64,000 bases of DNA from Closterium sp. Naga37s-1 (GCA_947471745.1 CANJKZ010000174.1:3829001-3893000); one strand, 5' to 3'; shown: positions 33,600 to 46,136, counted from the first letter of the stretch. Notes: a model not told the origin generated them from the letters alone. A program made the numbers and translations.

Positions 33600-34690
33600 A
33601 GCAGCAGCAGTGCAACTCGGCTAAGCAGGCTAGGCAGGGCGGCGCAGCTCGGCAGGGCGGTGTGGCTCGGCAGTGCGGCGCTCTTACCAGGGGAGAGGCT
33701 GGGGCAGGGCCGGGGTAGGGCCGGGGCAGTTCAGGAGCAGGGCCGGGGCAGTTCAGGAGCAGGGCCGGGGCAGGGCCGGGGCAGAGCCGGGCCAGGGCCG
33801 GGGCAGTTCAGGGGCAGGGCCTGGGCAGGGGGCAGGGCCGGGGCAGGGCCGAGGCAGAGCCGGGGCAGGGCCTGGGCAGGGGGCAGGGCCGAGGCAGGAT
33901 GCAGGGCCGGGGCAGGGGGCAGGGCCAAGGCAGAGCCGGGGCAGGGCCGGGGCAGGGCAGGGGCAGGGTCGGGGCAGGGCCGGGGCAGGGCCGGGGCAGG
34001 ATGCAGGGCCGGGGCAGGGCCGGGGCAGGGCCGGGGCAGGGCCTGGGCAGGGCCGGGGCGAGGTCGCGACAGGGCCGGGGCGGGGTCGGGGCCGGGCCGC
34101 GGCAGTGCAGAGACAGGGTCGGGGCGAGGGCCGGGGCAGAGCTGCGACAGAGCCGCAGTAGGGCCGGCTGGGCCTGAAGGGGGCCTTTAACGGGGCCTGA
34201 CGGGGCCGTGCGGAGCCTCTAACGGGGCCTGACGGGGCCGACGGGGCCTCTAACGGGGCCTGACGGGGCCTACGGGGCCTTAAACGGGGCCAAACGGGGC
34301 CTGACGGGGCCTCACGGGGCCTCTAACGGGGCCTGACGGGGCCGTACGGGGCCTCTAACGGGGCCTGACGGGGCCTCTAACGGGGCCGGAAGGGGCCTTA
34401 CGGGGCCTTAAACGGGGCCAAACGGGGCCTGACGGGGCCTTACGGGGCCTCTAACGGGGCCTGACGGGGCCGTACGGGGCCTCTAACGGGGCCTGACGGG
34501 GCCGTACGAGGCCTCTAACGGGGCCGAAAGGGGCCTTACGGGGCCTTAAACGGGGCCAAACGGGGCCTAACGGGGCCTTACGGGGCCTCTAACGGGGCCT
34601 GACGGGGCCTTACGGGGCCTTACGGGGCCTTACGGGGCATAACGGGGCCTTACGAGGCCTTACGTGGCGGGCGCTAGCTCTGAGGGCAGG
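33600..34690 (-). repeat. Element D leader: two blocks of G-rich tandem repeats
   Basis: 33650-34165 is built of gggccggggcag units and 34170-34665 of cggggcctgacggggcctctaa-like units. Same position as the leaders of A and B but different unit sequence. Confidence 0.85.
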
Positions 34691-34792
34691 CGCAGGGGCC
34701 GCGACGGGCCTCGAAGGGAAAGCGGGACGCGCGCGTCAAGTAGGCAGTAAAAAAAAATAGTGGTGGGCCCTTTTTTAAAATTCTCGAAACTA

Positions 34793-34803
34793 GCTCTATA
34801 CCA
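34793..34803 (-). other. Element D primer-binding site
   Basis: On minus, TGGTATAGAGC follows the LTR end; it lacks one C of TGGTATCAGAGC. Confidence 0.7.
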
Positions 34804-34936
34804 TGTGAGAAAGATAGACGAAAGAATGAATGAACTAGGAATGAGATGGGTACAAATAGGAAACACATAAGTGTTGTACCCTCTAAGAGCTACCCCACTA
34901 CAGCCTAAATAGACCATAGCAGATATAAGTTTGACA
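34804..34936 (-). repeat. Element D 5' LTR
   Basis: 133 bp from TGTCAAACTTA to TCTCACA on minus; related to the LTRs of A and B. Confidence 0.85.
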
Positions 34937-34941
34937 GTAGC

Positions 34942-37740
34942 TGCCGACCGGTGAATACATCTCATCGTAATCCGCACCATAGATCTACGTATATCACTTC
35001 ATGACGAGACGTGCCTTTTCGCGGGCGACCGTGTCGTGGGCGTTGTACTTTGTCGCAAGAACCCACCGGTTCTTCATGACATTGACGCCGCGCGGTCAAG
35101 GCACCAGCTCCCATGTTCCGTTGGCAAGAATTTTGCGCATCTCCTCCTCCATTGCTGCCTTCACCGCCTTCCCCTTCCAGCTTGCTAGCGCTTCCTTGAC
35201 GGTCATCGTGGAGATATCCCACTGTCATTCAGGGCCAGCATGCATATCGAGATCCTGTTTTGCAGCGTGGTATCCGTGTTTGCGTCATCAAGAAGCGTGA
35301 TAGCGAATACCAGGCACACATCGGCCCACTCCTTTGGAGGCACACCAAAGTTGGAGCGGGTGGAATGCTGAGTCGGTAGCTTGACTTCCACCACATCGCT
35401 CGAGGAACTGTCTCCAGATGACTCCCCTGCATCGTTGTTGTCTTCGTCGATGACCTCCACAACGTCGCTCGACGAGCCATCGCTGATCTGCTCCCCTGTC
35501 ATCTGCTCCCCTGTCACCTGCTCCCCTGCCTGTTTCTGCATACTAGGTGCGCCATTCTCAAATGATGCGGCAGGTCGGCCGTCGTCAATGCCGATGCGTG
35601 GCGCCGAAGGTAGCGCGTCATGTCTCCCCTTATTGTCGTCGGCCGACTTGGACAGGGTGTCGGGGGTGGGACGAGAGATTCTTTCCGCAGCTGGAAGTGG
35701 AGAGGAGATGACAGCAGGCGTGGAGGAGGTTGACGGTTTGGTGACAGGCACCACACGCGGGTACACCGATGGGAGGGTAGAGTTGGGGATGGACGTGGGG
35801 ACGTGCGAAGGTGTAGGTGCTGAAGCCGGGGTGTCAAGTGGATCGTCAATCTCATCAGCAAGAAGACCTGGTGAAGGAGCGGAGACTGTTGAAGTGGATA
35901 CCTTGTGTACACTTCCTTGTGCGCGCTCGGCTTTCCAGTCAGCCAGCGACTGGGTTTCGTAAAATATCAACTCCACAGTGGTAGCGATGCGGTGAGATCC
36001 AACACCTCCCAACCTTTGCTCGCTGGAGAAACGCCAAGATGAAGACCCTGGCTAGCTTTCGGCGCAAGCTTCCCACCGCGCTGATGTTGCAGGACCATGT
36101 ATTGCTCCATGCAACCCCACACCCAGGCCATGGTGAGGTCCGGCTTCGTTTTGTACATCAGCGTATACAGTGTTGCTCCCGAAGGCAGGGAAGAGCGCTC
36201 AATGCTATTGCGCACCCACACAGCTTGGCGAAGTGCGAGGTGCCACCACTGGTGTGGCACATTCATATGCAGAAGCATTGTCCGCACCGCCTCGACAAGT
36301 GTGCGCATTTCGCGTTCAGCCATACCATTCTGCTGTGGGGTATACGGACATGTCTGATCGTGGACAATGCCGTGCTTGTCGAGGAAGGCAGTAAAATCGT
36401 TTCCCAGGAACTCCCCTCCACGGTTCGAACGAATCATCTTCACCGTCAGCTTGCTTTGTCGCTCCACCATCGTCGGCCTTTTTTCGAAATTCTCCAAAGC
36501 GTCACTCTTCCGCGTGAGAGTACACGTCCATAATAGTGCGTTTTGCGGTCTTTCAGGAGAAGAAAGTAGCGACTCCCGTCCTTGGCAGCAACTCGAAAGG
36601 GTCCGCAGATGTCGATGTGCACAAAGTCCAATGTGTTTTCAGGTTCAGAACCTTGGTCGGGGAAGGTATGACGAACCAGCTTTTCGCAAACGCAAGAAAC
36701 GCATACCAGGTCCGCGCCACACCATGATGTGATCTCCAATCCAGCTGCCGCGCCATGTGCAGCTGTGCGCTTTATCGTATCCATCCACGCGTGCGCAAGT
36801 CGTGCATGCCAGATGTCCGCCGACGACCTCATAGATGTCGCAATTGTTCGCAACGCGGCCGTCTCCGTTGGCGGCGCTGTCGGCTACTACGATGGACACG
36901 GGCGGAGTTCGGTGCAGAGGATGTGGCTGGTATAGCGCGCACGACCGAGAACAACTCCCTCAGTAGAGACGAGAAGCGTTTCATCGCCGACGTCCTGAAA
37001 CTGCACAACACTGTCCTTCAACTGTCCAGCTGACAACAGATTTTCTTGTACACCATGCACATACAGCACATCGGAGATGAGAACCTTCGTGCACACTGCC
37101 CCTTGAAGAGCAATTGTGTTGCGCCCCTGTACGGGCTGAATGGCACGATTGAATCCATGTACATGGTGAACGTCGCCTTCCGCATTCATCTCCACAAATG
37201 CCTCACGCGTCCCCATGAGGTGATGAGAACAGCCACTGTCAAGAAGGACCACGGTCCGATTTGCTTGCACTGTTGCAGTGACCGCCTGGAATTCCTTGCC
37301 AGCTTCCGGAGTCAAAGAAATGGTCGGTTCTGTGGATGCGTTCGTCACCACGCCGACCATCGAACAAGACGGTTGCCCTTCGTGGTGCACATCATCACTT
37401 GGAGCCTCCTTTGCACCCTTTCCACGGGAGGTTCCGGCATCCGACGGCTGCTTGTCCTTGGAATCAGTATGTTGTTTGTCCTTGCGGTATGCGGTATCGC
37501 GACGAGGTTGACGGTTTTGCGATCGTCCGCGTGGAGCTTCCTGACCATCGCCCGCCTCCTTGTTGACGTGGTCGGGGCACTGGTTTGCAAAGTGCTCGGA
37601 ATCTCCACAAACGAAGCAGTATTGTTGAGAGTTGCGCTTTCCGCCACCGGAACGGTCGTCATTCTTGGTCGTCTTTGCGCGGTTGACGTGTTCGTCATTG
37701 TCACCTCCTCCGTGCGATTTTCCTCACTTCTGTTACTACC
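34942..37740 (-). pseudogene. Element C: protease, integrase and start of RT
   Basis: On the minus strand: protease VLLDSGCSHHLMGTREAF near 37200-37260, then VLYVHGVQENLLSAGQLKDS. The integrase region has DIWHARLAH, FVHIDICGPFRVAAKDGSRY, KMIRSNRGGEFLGNDF (DDE core, with N for the usual D in SDRGG), CPYTPQQNGMAEREMRT and WGCMEQYMV. An acidic linker follows (35203-36012), then the RT start YGADYDEMYSPVGSY up to the D insertion point. Several frame breaks (near 36450, 36880, 35200) show it is dead. Confidence 0.85.
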
Positions 37741-37744
37741 GCAG

Positions 37745-38848
37745 CTACTTTGACGCAACATAGTTGACTTGAGGGAGAAGCTGCTCCTTGCGCCGCTCGG
37801 ATTCAAGTGTGAACTCCTCTTCGATGATATAGCTCAAAAGTGTATCCTCGTCAAGCTCTTCCCATACACCTGAGAGCTTCACCATACGTCGAAGGAGATT
37901 GTAGCTTACAGGCAGACCTTTGATGACATGCGTGACATACGAAGACATTGAGTAGTCCACGCCAGCCATGCGCAGAGCTGCAAGAATCTGTTGTGCGCGA
38001 TTGCAGTATGCGATTGCGCTTTCGTGCTCCCCCATCTCTAGATTTGTTAACCGTTGCTCCAGCTGGCCAATGTAAAGGTCATCCATTGCCTTGTGGGTCT
38101 TCATAATGAATCGCCAAGCTTGAAAACCAGCGTCCACATGAAGACTGCATGGTTTCAATGCAACTTGGACGACCGGCGAGCAACACCTTGAGATGACCAT
38201 AAACGTCAACAGCTGTGCAGAATGAAACTGTGCGCGGCGCTCAGCGTCATCCTCAGGCGGCACCTCCACCGTGCCGTCAACGAACTTCTTCAGCTGCGCG
38301 ATCTCCAACTGCGGCTCAATGGACCCGACCCACGTCGTCAAGTCGTGATGCCCTTCAAGCAGTTTTGACACGACGATCTTGTCGGGTGAGAACTTGAAGT
38401 ATCCGTATTCCGGAGCGATGCCACCATCGCGTACAGTTGACGCATTTGCTGTCCACGAGGGTCCGCCACCACTTTGTCGTGCAGAGATGCGACGACCGTG
38501 CGCGTCACTATGCGCACTTGTTGCAGCGGCTGACCGAAGGACTCGCGTTTGCGTTCCACCAACGCTCGCGGTGTTCACTCTTACGGCCCCTCTCAGTTCA
38601 CCGCGCGTAACTCTTGCGCCTTCATTGCCATCGAGGTTGACATTGTTGCCTTCAGCACGGGGAGAAGCGGACTCAATTTCCGCTTCAACGCGAGGAGGTG
38701 GGTGATCGCGAGCCCACTTCGCACGAGCTCCTTTGATCATCGGCTCCAGATCCGCGGCGCTGATTTTGCCACCGCTGTGGCGCTCCCGCACAGCAGCGAC
38801 CTGCACTTCCAGGTCCATGACTTCAGTAGCGGCGCCCTCGCCAACCAT
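37745..38848 (-). pseudogene. Element C gag
   Basis: 367 codons from ATG 38848. The N-terminal part is charged. Then come GYFKFSPDKIVVSKLLEGHH, FHSAQLLTFMVISRCCSPVV, LYIGQLEQRLTNLEMGEHES, YCNRAQQILAALRMAGVDY and THVIKGLPVSYNLLRRMV. These are the landmarks of copia UBN2-type gag proteins. The zinc knuckle expected after it lies at about 37560-37640 in a broken frame (CFVCGDSEHFANQC-like). It matches the gag of element E closely. Confidence 0.85.
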
Positions 38849-38931
38849 ACGGAATCAAAGTGGATGCCGGCCCAAGGTTGACAACTTTGCCAATCGTATT
38901 CAAGGCTATCTGAAGTTCGGGTATGCGTCCA

Positions 38932-38945
38932 CGCTCACAGCACCA
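38932..38945 (-). other. Element C primer-binding site
   Basis: On minus, TGGTGCTGTGAGCG follows the LTR directly. The same site with one change is found in E (46137-46150). It does not match initiator-Met tRNA, so another primer tRNA is used. Confidence 0.6.
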
Positions 38946-39290
38946 TGCGGAGAATAGGCGATTATGGGAGAGCCTAGGCGCAGAGTTCCACGATCGGAGA
39001 GAGAGGTGCGAGTTTTCCGTGTACGAACTTGTTGGAGACGGAATACTGGTATTCAGGAACTATAAATTGGTATGTAGTAACAAAAGAAAAGAGACTGATA
39101 AATTAATAAATTACAACATTACAGCATGAACCTTATAGGAAACATAGTGACGAGTGCGAGAACGTTCTACGAGAACGTTGTTCAAGGAGAACGTGCAAGC
39201 ATCTACTCTAGTATGCGGATCCAGGTTGGCACTGCCAGGTTAAAATACCATCAGGTGAAAATACCGTCAGGTGGATTTTCTATCGGCCCA
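38946..39290 (-). repeat. Element C 5' LTR
   Basis: 345 bp, TGGGCC... to ...CTCCGCA on minus; partner of 18675-19021. Confidence 0.85.
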
Positions 39291-39875
39291 GGAGTAGTTG
39301 CGCAGGTGCTCGCAACGAACAGTTACACATACTCGTTTGTGCAATGTCGTCACTTCCCTCCAATTCGGTTCAGTATTGAACAGTGCATACAGAAGTGCAC
39401 GAATGGAGTGTACTCGGCGAATACCGAAGCTCCGGTATGCGGTATGCGAAACCTCGCTACATCGCATAGGGCTGCTACATGCGAAACCAGGTGTGTGAAG
39501 GGCTTCATCTCAACACAAAGATCGCGATCACGCAGCTGCAGAGGTCGGTGGTGAGGGTATCGCTCCAGGTATGGTGACCCATCTCGATGGTGTCGCTCTC
39601 CAAATTATATGTGATGTCCTCTAACTCTGTTGCAAAGGGCAGAGGAGGGCCCTGCATGCTCAATTGCCCGGCCGCTCCCTCGAGGCATGGAGGACCACTG
39701 GCTACTGGGCGATAATGAGGCACGTAAGGTTGGTCACGCGAGAGCGGAGCAATGTTAATGGCTGTGCTAAACGGTGCGGTGCTGACTGAAGGAATAGTCG
39801 CAGCTTGTCTTCCGGAGGCACTTTCAGCCGTCTCGGACCATTGCTAGAAGCTAGAGAGAAGAGTGTCCTTGTCCA
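39291..39875. other. Spacer between elements C and E
   Basis: No gene or known repeat is recognised in these 585 bp. Confidence 0.5.
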
Positions 39876-40769
39876 TGCGGAGAGTCACTACACAACGGGA
39901 GTGGACTACAGCGGAAGGCACGGAGTTGTGCAGGTGATCGTAGCGTTGTATTAGGCGTTCTCACTACTTGTGTTCATATGGACATTTGGCAAGAGTTTCA
40001 CTAAGAAATTGAGAGAACATTAGATTACAAATGAGGCATGCAAGTTGATATAGGTAGAATGGCATTGCAACACCTAGCAAGCCCTCTGCAGGGCGAACTA
40101 TGCCAGCGCAGCAGAAGAGCGGCTTGCCAACACTGCAGCAGAGTAGTATGTCAGCGTTGCATCGCAACGGTCTGCCAGCGCTGCAAAGGCAGGTGAACTT
40201 CTGCGCATGTGCGCACCTACCAAGTAGGTGCAGGTAGACGGTCGCGCCGCCAGGCACATTGCGCAGGTGCCAGGTAGAACGCGTGTCGACGGTTTTGCCA
40301 GCGGTGCACCGTCGAGCACGTGATGCCGTTCCGCAGGTCGACTTCGCGAAAACATCCTGAGGCGAAGTTCGTGCACATCTGCGACCTTCGCGTGTGAGCA
40401 GCTTTGGTTGGGTGATTCGCTGAGACGAGCCCGTGGAACTGTACTTGTCAACCGATCTTGTCGAGGAGCTCCTCTACCGGCCTCGTATAGGAGCTTCTAT
40501 ACCGGCCTCGTCGAGGAGCTCCTATACCGAACTCCTCGACGGGCTCGTCGACCAGCATCCTCTACGAGCTCGTCGACCGCATCCTCTGCGAGCTCGTCGA
40601 CCGTGTCCTCCGCGAACCCGTCGACCGCGTCTTCTGCGAACGCGTCGAGGTCGAACTATACGGACAGGTCGAGGTGGAACTCTGCTCGCTGTCTACGATG
40701 ACTTCTACGCGCGCCCCGACTGCGAAGTCTCCTTCGCCCAAGCGAGGGCGAGGCCAATTCCCGTCAACA
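39876..40769 (-). repeat. Element E 3' LTR
   Basis: 894 bp; contains a tandem run of gagctcgtcgaccgcatcct-like units at about 40440-40640. Confidence 0.88.
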
Positions 40770-40921
40770 CTCCCCTGCCGCGCTCACGCTTGGGCACCCC
40801 ACACACTAGGTCTACCCAGAACCCAAGGGACAGAATACAAGGAGAAATTCCATCTGCGTGCACCCAACGCATAGCACGCATGTCACCGCACCAGCCGTGC
40901 AGAAGGGCACGGCACCTACTG

Positions 40922-43900
40922 CTACACTTCGTCATCACCGTCGCCGATGTCGGCCAGGCGCACTTGGCCGATTGCGACAGAGCACCGGTTGAAAGCCAGA
41001 AAATGCAGCACCTTCGTCAGAAAGTTGGCCGGCTGCTCGGTGGTCGGTATGTACTGCAGAGCAATCTTCCCGCGCTTCACCATATGCTGCAGCCAAGCGT
41101 AGCGTCGCTCCATGTGGTTGAGGTTGCCTTTGAGCCCCGAGCCCTCTGCGACTGTGATGGCCGACTGGTTGTCCACGTGCAGCACGGTCGGCTTCCCATC
41201 GTCGAGCAGCCGGAACTCTGGAAGGAGAAAGCGAAGGCAACGAGCCTCCTTGCCGGCTTCCGTGGCCGCGACGTACTCCGACTCGGTCGACGAGAGCGTC
41301 GCGCATTTGATGCGCTGGCTCGACCAGGAGACTGCGGCCCCTCCGAAGACGAACACGTAGCCGCCCGTGCTCATCCGATTCTGCTTGTCGCCAGCGTCGT
41401 TGGCGTCCACATTGCCGACCAGACACAACGACTCTGGTCCACCGCCGAACTCCAGAGCTGCGTCACGGGTGTCGGCCAGGTAGTGCAGACAGCAGTCGGC
41501 CAATGGTTGTCGCTCCGCACTGTCAGGCCACTCCCCAGCTTGCTGCACGTGAAGGCAATGTCCGGCCTTGTTGTCGTCGCCGCAAACTGCAACGAGCTGA
41601 CCTTCTGTCAATACTCCTCCTCTTCGCGCGACTGCGCGTCCTCATCGTCGAATGTCAGCTCTGCGTAAGCGTCGACGGAGACCGGCGTCTTCGGCACTCG
41701 CCCGGTCTGCTCCTCGTCGATGAAACGCCGACGCAGCTTGTCAGCGTAGACTTGATGGTGAAGCCATAGCTTCCTCGCCGGTCGGTCGCGCACTATTTCC
41801 AGTCCGAGATACTTCTCGACCGGGCTTATTTCGCGCAGTTTGAAGGCGGCCTCCAGCAGCTCCTTTAGCATCGCAGTGCTGCTGCTTACAGCGAGTAAGA
41901 CGTCGACGTAGACGAGCACCCAGCACGCCACTCCGTCGTCGCCGACCTTGAAGTAGAGAGCCTCGTCGACCTGGCTCTTCTTCCAGTTCGCGCCAATCTG
42001 CACGTCGTCGAGCGCTTTGTACCACAGCAACGGCGACTACTTCAGCCCGTAGAGGTTCTTCAGCAGCTTGCAGATGCGGCCGGTGCCATCGTTGTAGTAG
42101 TCGGGTTGGTACATGTAGAGGACACGATCCAGCTTGCTTTGCAGAAACGTGTTCTTCATGTCGAGCTGCATCAGGTGCAGGTCGAGGACTGCTACGATGC
42201 TGAGGAAGATCCGCAGAGTCACGTAGCTCCCCACCAGCGCGTACGTCTCGTCGTACTCTGCGCCGTATACCTGCGTGAAGCCTTTCACGACCAGGCGGGC
42301 TCTCTTGCGTACGACCGTGTCATCGACGTGGTACTTCATCATAAGCACCCAGCGATTCTTCATGATATTGACGCCGCGTGGACGCTCGACCAGCTCCCAC
42401 GTCCTGTTGGTGATGAGGCTCTTGATCTCCTCATCCATGGCGGCCTTCACCGCCTTCACCTTCCAGATTGCCAACGCCTCCTTCACCGTCATCATCGCGA
42501 TGTCCCAGCGACGTTCGGTGTCGGCGTGCATGTCGGGGTCGAGCTCGGGCAGGTCGACGTCGTCCTCTGCGTCGTCGAGCAACGTGTTGTAGGCGGTCGA
42601 TGGCAGACAGGCATGGTAGCTCAGCTTCTCTGCGGGCTTTCCGAGGTTGGGGCGGGAGGAACACCTCGTCTTCACATCTTCGACCGGGACTTCCACCACG
42701 TCACTGTCGGACTGCTCCCCTGAAGACAGCTCCCCTTCCACGCCACCAAGGACTTCTAAGACGTCGCTCGGCTCGCAATCGTCGAGCTGGTCCTCTGCCG
42801 ATGGCTCCTCTGCTAACTCGGACTGCTCCCCTGCCGACATCTCCTCTGCCGTCAGCTCCTCGACTGATCTTGCCTTTGCCGAATCCTCTGCCCGGTGCTC
42901 CCCTGTCGTCGAAGGCTTCTGCACTCGTCCGCCGAGGTGCATCTCGTCACGTCGGCCGACGGCGATGCCACTAACCGGCGCCGAAAACGACGCAGCAATG
43001 CTCCCCTCATCGCCGATGGCCAACGGCGACGCCGTCTTTGGCAGATCAGCGACAAGGGGCAGAGGGGAGGTAGAAGTGGGCGCAGAGGGAGGAGTGACGT
43101 CCTCGACGTCGTCGTCCTCGACAGCAAGCAAAGGGGTCGTCATCGACGAGGGATCCGTCGGCACGACAGCAGGTTTTCGCGCCAAAATGGGGCCGTGTAC
43201 TTCCTTCCACGCCTCCAGTGACATTGTTTCGTAGAAGATGGCCTCTACGGTCGTCACCACCTTGTTGACGGTGAGGTCAAGCACCTCCCAGCCCTTGCTC
43301 TCCGGCGACACACCGAGATGAAGGCCCCACCGGGCCTTCGGCGCCAGCTTCCCGCCGCGCTGCTACTCGGGGACCATGAACTGCACCATGCAACCCCACA
43401 CGTGCGCCAGCGTCAGATCCGATTTCTTCTCGAACAGCAGCTCGTGCGGCGTCGTCCCCGAAGGCAGAGACGCACGTTCGAGGCAGTTGCGCACCCAGAC
43501 GGCCTGTCGCAGAGCAAGGTGCCACCAGTGGTGCTTCACGCCCATGTGAAGTAGCATCGTCCACACCGTCTCAACGACCGTACGCATCTCCCGATCTGCC
43601 ATCCCGTTCTACTGCGGAGTATAGGGGCATTTTAGACTGTGGAGAATGCCCTTGTCCTCGACAAGGTCGGTGAAGGCTCGACCGAGGAACTCCCCTCCAC
43701 GGTCAGAACGCAACATTTTTACCATCTTCGACGTCTGCCGCTCTACCAACTTCAACCACTTTTCGAAGACGACCAGTGAGTCGCTCTTCTTCGCGATCGG
43801 CCTAACCCACACATAGCAAGTCTTCCTGTCCTTCAGCAGAAGAAAGTAGAAGCTGCCATCATTGGCGGCCACTCGAAACGGCCCGCAGAGGTCAATGTGC

Positions 43901-46053
43901 ACCACGTCGAGCGCATTCTCCGCATCCAATCCTTGGTCAGGGAAGGTGTGCCTCGCCAGCTTCCCGCCGACGCAGAAGGCACACGGCAGATCCGCAGCAG
44001 TCGAATGCTTGATGTCTAGACCGACGGCAACCTCATGCTTCGCCGAGCTCTTGATCGTGTCGACGCCGATGTGCACGAGCCTTGCATGCCACATGTCTGA
44101 CATAGACTTCGTCGCTGAGGCGATTGTCCGCAGAGCCACCACTCCTGCCGGGGCCGACATCGACTTCTGCGAGCAAGGTCGAAGTTCGATGCAGAGGACC
44201 CGGCCGGTATACTTCGCCTGACCAAGGACGTCCCTCGTCGCTGAGACGAGCAGCATTTGGTCGCTGACATCTTGCAGCTTCACTCCGCTGTCCTTCAGCT
44301 GGCCCGCAGAAAGCAAGTTAGCGTGCACGCCCGGGAGGTAGAGTACGTCAGGGACGAGAATCTGCTTCCCAGTCTCCCCGCGCAGAGCGACTATGCCACG
44401 GCCTTCGACACTCTACAGCGCCCCGTTGAAGCCACGCACATGCTTGACGTCGCCTCCAAGCTTCATTTCGACGAACGCCTCCTTCGTCCCCATCAGGTGG
44501 TGGGAACAACCGCTGTCGAGCAGCACCACCTTCGGGTTTGCCTGCACAGCGGCCGTGTCCGCCTTGAAGTCCTTGCCAGCCTCCGGTGCCAGCAAGACTG
44601 TCGGCTCCACCACGCCGACCATCAAGCACGACGCCTCCCCGTCGCCTCGGCCTTTGCCGCTGGAGTGGTCGGCGTCCTTCATCGGGGACGTCTGCTTCTC
44701 CTTGTGCGGCTTCTCATCTCGACGAGGGCGACGACTGGTCGACTGACTGCGGCCTCCCTTGTTGTTGTCCTCGTCGATGTCGTCGCGGTCGGGGCACTCG
44801 TAGGAGAGGTGGCCAGGGTCGTGGCAGATCCAACACTCCCGCCGTCGACCACCACCTCCTCGGCCCTTGTCCCGCGTCGACCTCTTCTCGTCGACGTCCT
44901 TCGTTGACCGCCCACCTCCGCTGCCACCTCCGCCCGGCTTCCCGCGCTGCTCCTGCTGACAATTCGGCTTCGTCGGTGCAGCGTAACTCGCCTACGGAAG
45001 GAGCTCCATGGGCTGCTCTGCCTCCTGCATAGCCTCGTCTTGAAGGATGTAGCTGGTGATGGAGTCCTTGTCGAGGGACTCACGCGTGCCGGGCACCATC
45101 ATCAGCCTCTTCATGAGGTTGTAGCTGCGCGGCAGGCCCTTGATGACGTGGGTGATGTAGGATGCCGTAGAGTATTCGGCGCCCACCATCCGCATCTCAT
45201 CCGGGATCCGTCGAGCACGGTTGCAGTAGTCCGACGTCGACTCCTGCTCGCCCATCCGAATGTGTGTCATCTGCTCTTCCAGCTGTCCAATGTATAGGTC
45301 CTCCTTCGCCTGGTACGTCGACAGGATGAAGTGCCAGGCTTGGTGACCCGCGTCTAGTCGCTCTCGACAGGACCTGAGCGCTAGCTGCACCACCGGCGAG
45401 CAGCACCTCAGGATGACCATGAAGGTGAGCAAGTGAGCAGCACGAAACTCCCCGCGCAGCTCGACATCATCCTCGGGCGGAATTGGCACGGTGCCATTGG
45501 CAAAGCCCTTCAGCCCGGCGACCTCTAGCTGAGGTTCTATCGACTCCCTCCAGGTGATGAGGTCTCAACGACCTTGCAGTGGTGTGACGGTGATTCGGTC
45601 CGGCGAAAACTTGAAGTAGCCATATGCCGGTGCGATCCCGCCCGACGTCACGTGCGTCGTTGCCAAGAGCCCTCCACCGCTTTGTAGAGGAGAGCGGCAT
45701 CGGCCATCGACTCCGACCAGCGAGCTGCCTGCGGCTGCCATCGTCCGCTGCACTCGCGCCTGACTACGGTCGACACCACCGTCGACCTTGATCACCCTTC
45801 TCTTCATCGTGCCATTGCTGCCGATGACTCGTGCACCGCCGTCGACCTCATCGTCGATGCCACCTTCGTTACGCACCGGTCGAGGAGAAGCAGGACGGGA
45901 AGGGTGCTCTGACGCCTACTGCGCCCGTATGCCCAACTCGGCGATCGTCAAAGGGATCGTTCCGTACTCGCCATCCGCGTGGCGTTTCCTCGCATTAGCC
46001 AATCGTGCCTCCAAAATGTCCGCTACGCCCGCTTCTACAACGGGGTCGACCAT
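40922..46053 (-). pseudogene. Element E gag-pol polyprotein with multiple nonsense changes
   Basis: Gag starts at ATG 46053 (MVDPVVEAGVADILEARLA). Then GYFKFSPDRITVTPLQGR, AHLLTFMVILRCCSPVVQLA and LYIGQLEEQMTHIRMGEQES. The zinc knuckle is CWICHDPGHLSYEC near 44800. Protease has VLLDSGCSHHLMGTKEAF. Integrase has VHIDLCGPFRVAANDGSFY and LRSDRGGEFLGRAF. RT has LDLHLMQLDMKNTFLQSKLD and the active-site region WVLVYVDVLLAV (YVDV, not YVDD). RNase H has TLSSTESEYVAATEAGKEA. Stops in the frame: TAG at 45916, 44992, 44413, 43609, 43363, 42037 and TGA at 45564 and 41608 (first plus-strand base). The frame otherwise follows C, so the element died largely by point changes. Confidence 0.88.
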
Positions 46054-46136
46054 GGCGACTAACGCGGCTGCCGGCCTACGAACGACCTAGTAGGTGCAAA
46101 AGTCGGCTCCTATCTGAAGATCGCGTGTTCGTTCCA

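Larger units (their letters stand above)
27865..34936 (-). mobile_element. Copia element D (7.1 kb, 3' end deleted), inserted in RT of element C
   Basis: The 5' LTR is 34804-34936. The target duplication gtagc is perfect (27860-27864 and 34937-34941) and lies in the SY codons of C's VGSY/SYDTLRIFL junction. At the left end only tgtgag, the first six bases of the LTR in plus orientation, remains. It is fused directly to RNase H coding sequence, so the last part of pol and nearly all of the 3' LTR are deleted. Confidence 0.88.
18675..39290 (-). mobile_element. Copia element C, host to nested elements B and D
   Basis: The outer LTRs are 18675-19021 and 38946-39290 (about 346 bp, many substitutions, so old). 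Between them on the minus strand are gag, protease, integrase, RT and RNase H of one copia family, split by B (19949-27385) and D (27865-34936). Without the two inserts and one copy of each target duplicate the element is about 6.1 kb. No convincing target duplication is seen at its own ends. It belongs to the same family as element E (matching gag, integrase and primer-binding site). Confidence 0.88.

Noticed and set aside
42037..45918. Reassigned genetic code (UAG = Gln) as the explanation of in-frame TAG codons
   Set aside because: Two well-supported host genes end in TAG, and TGA stops at CGA positions would remain unexplained; methylation-linked C-to-T decay fits better, though not proven.
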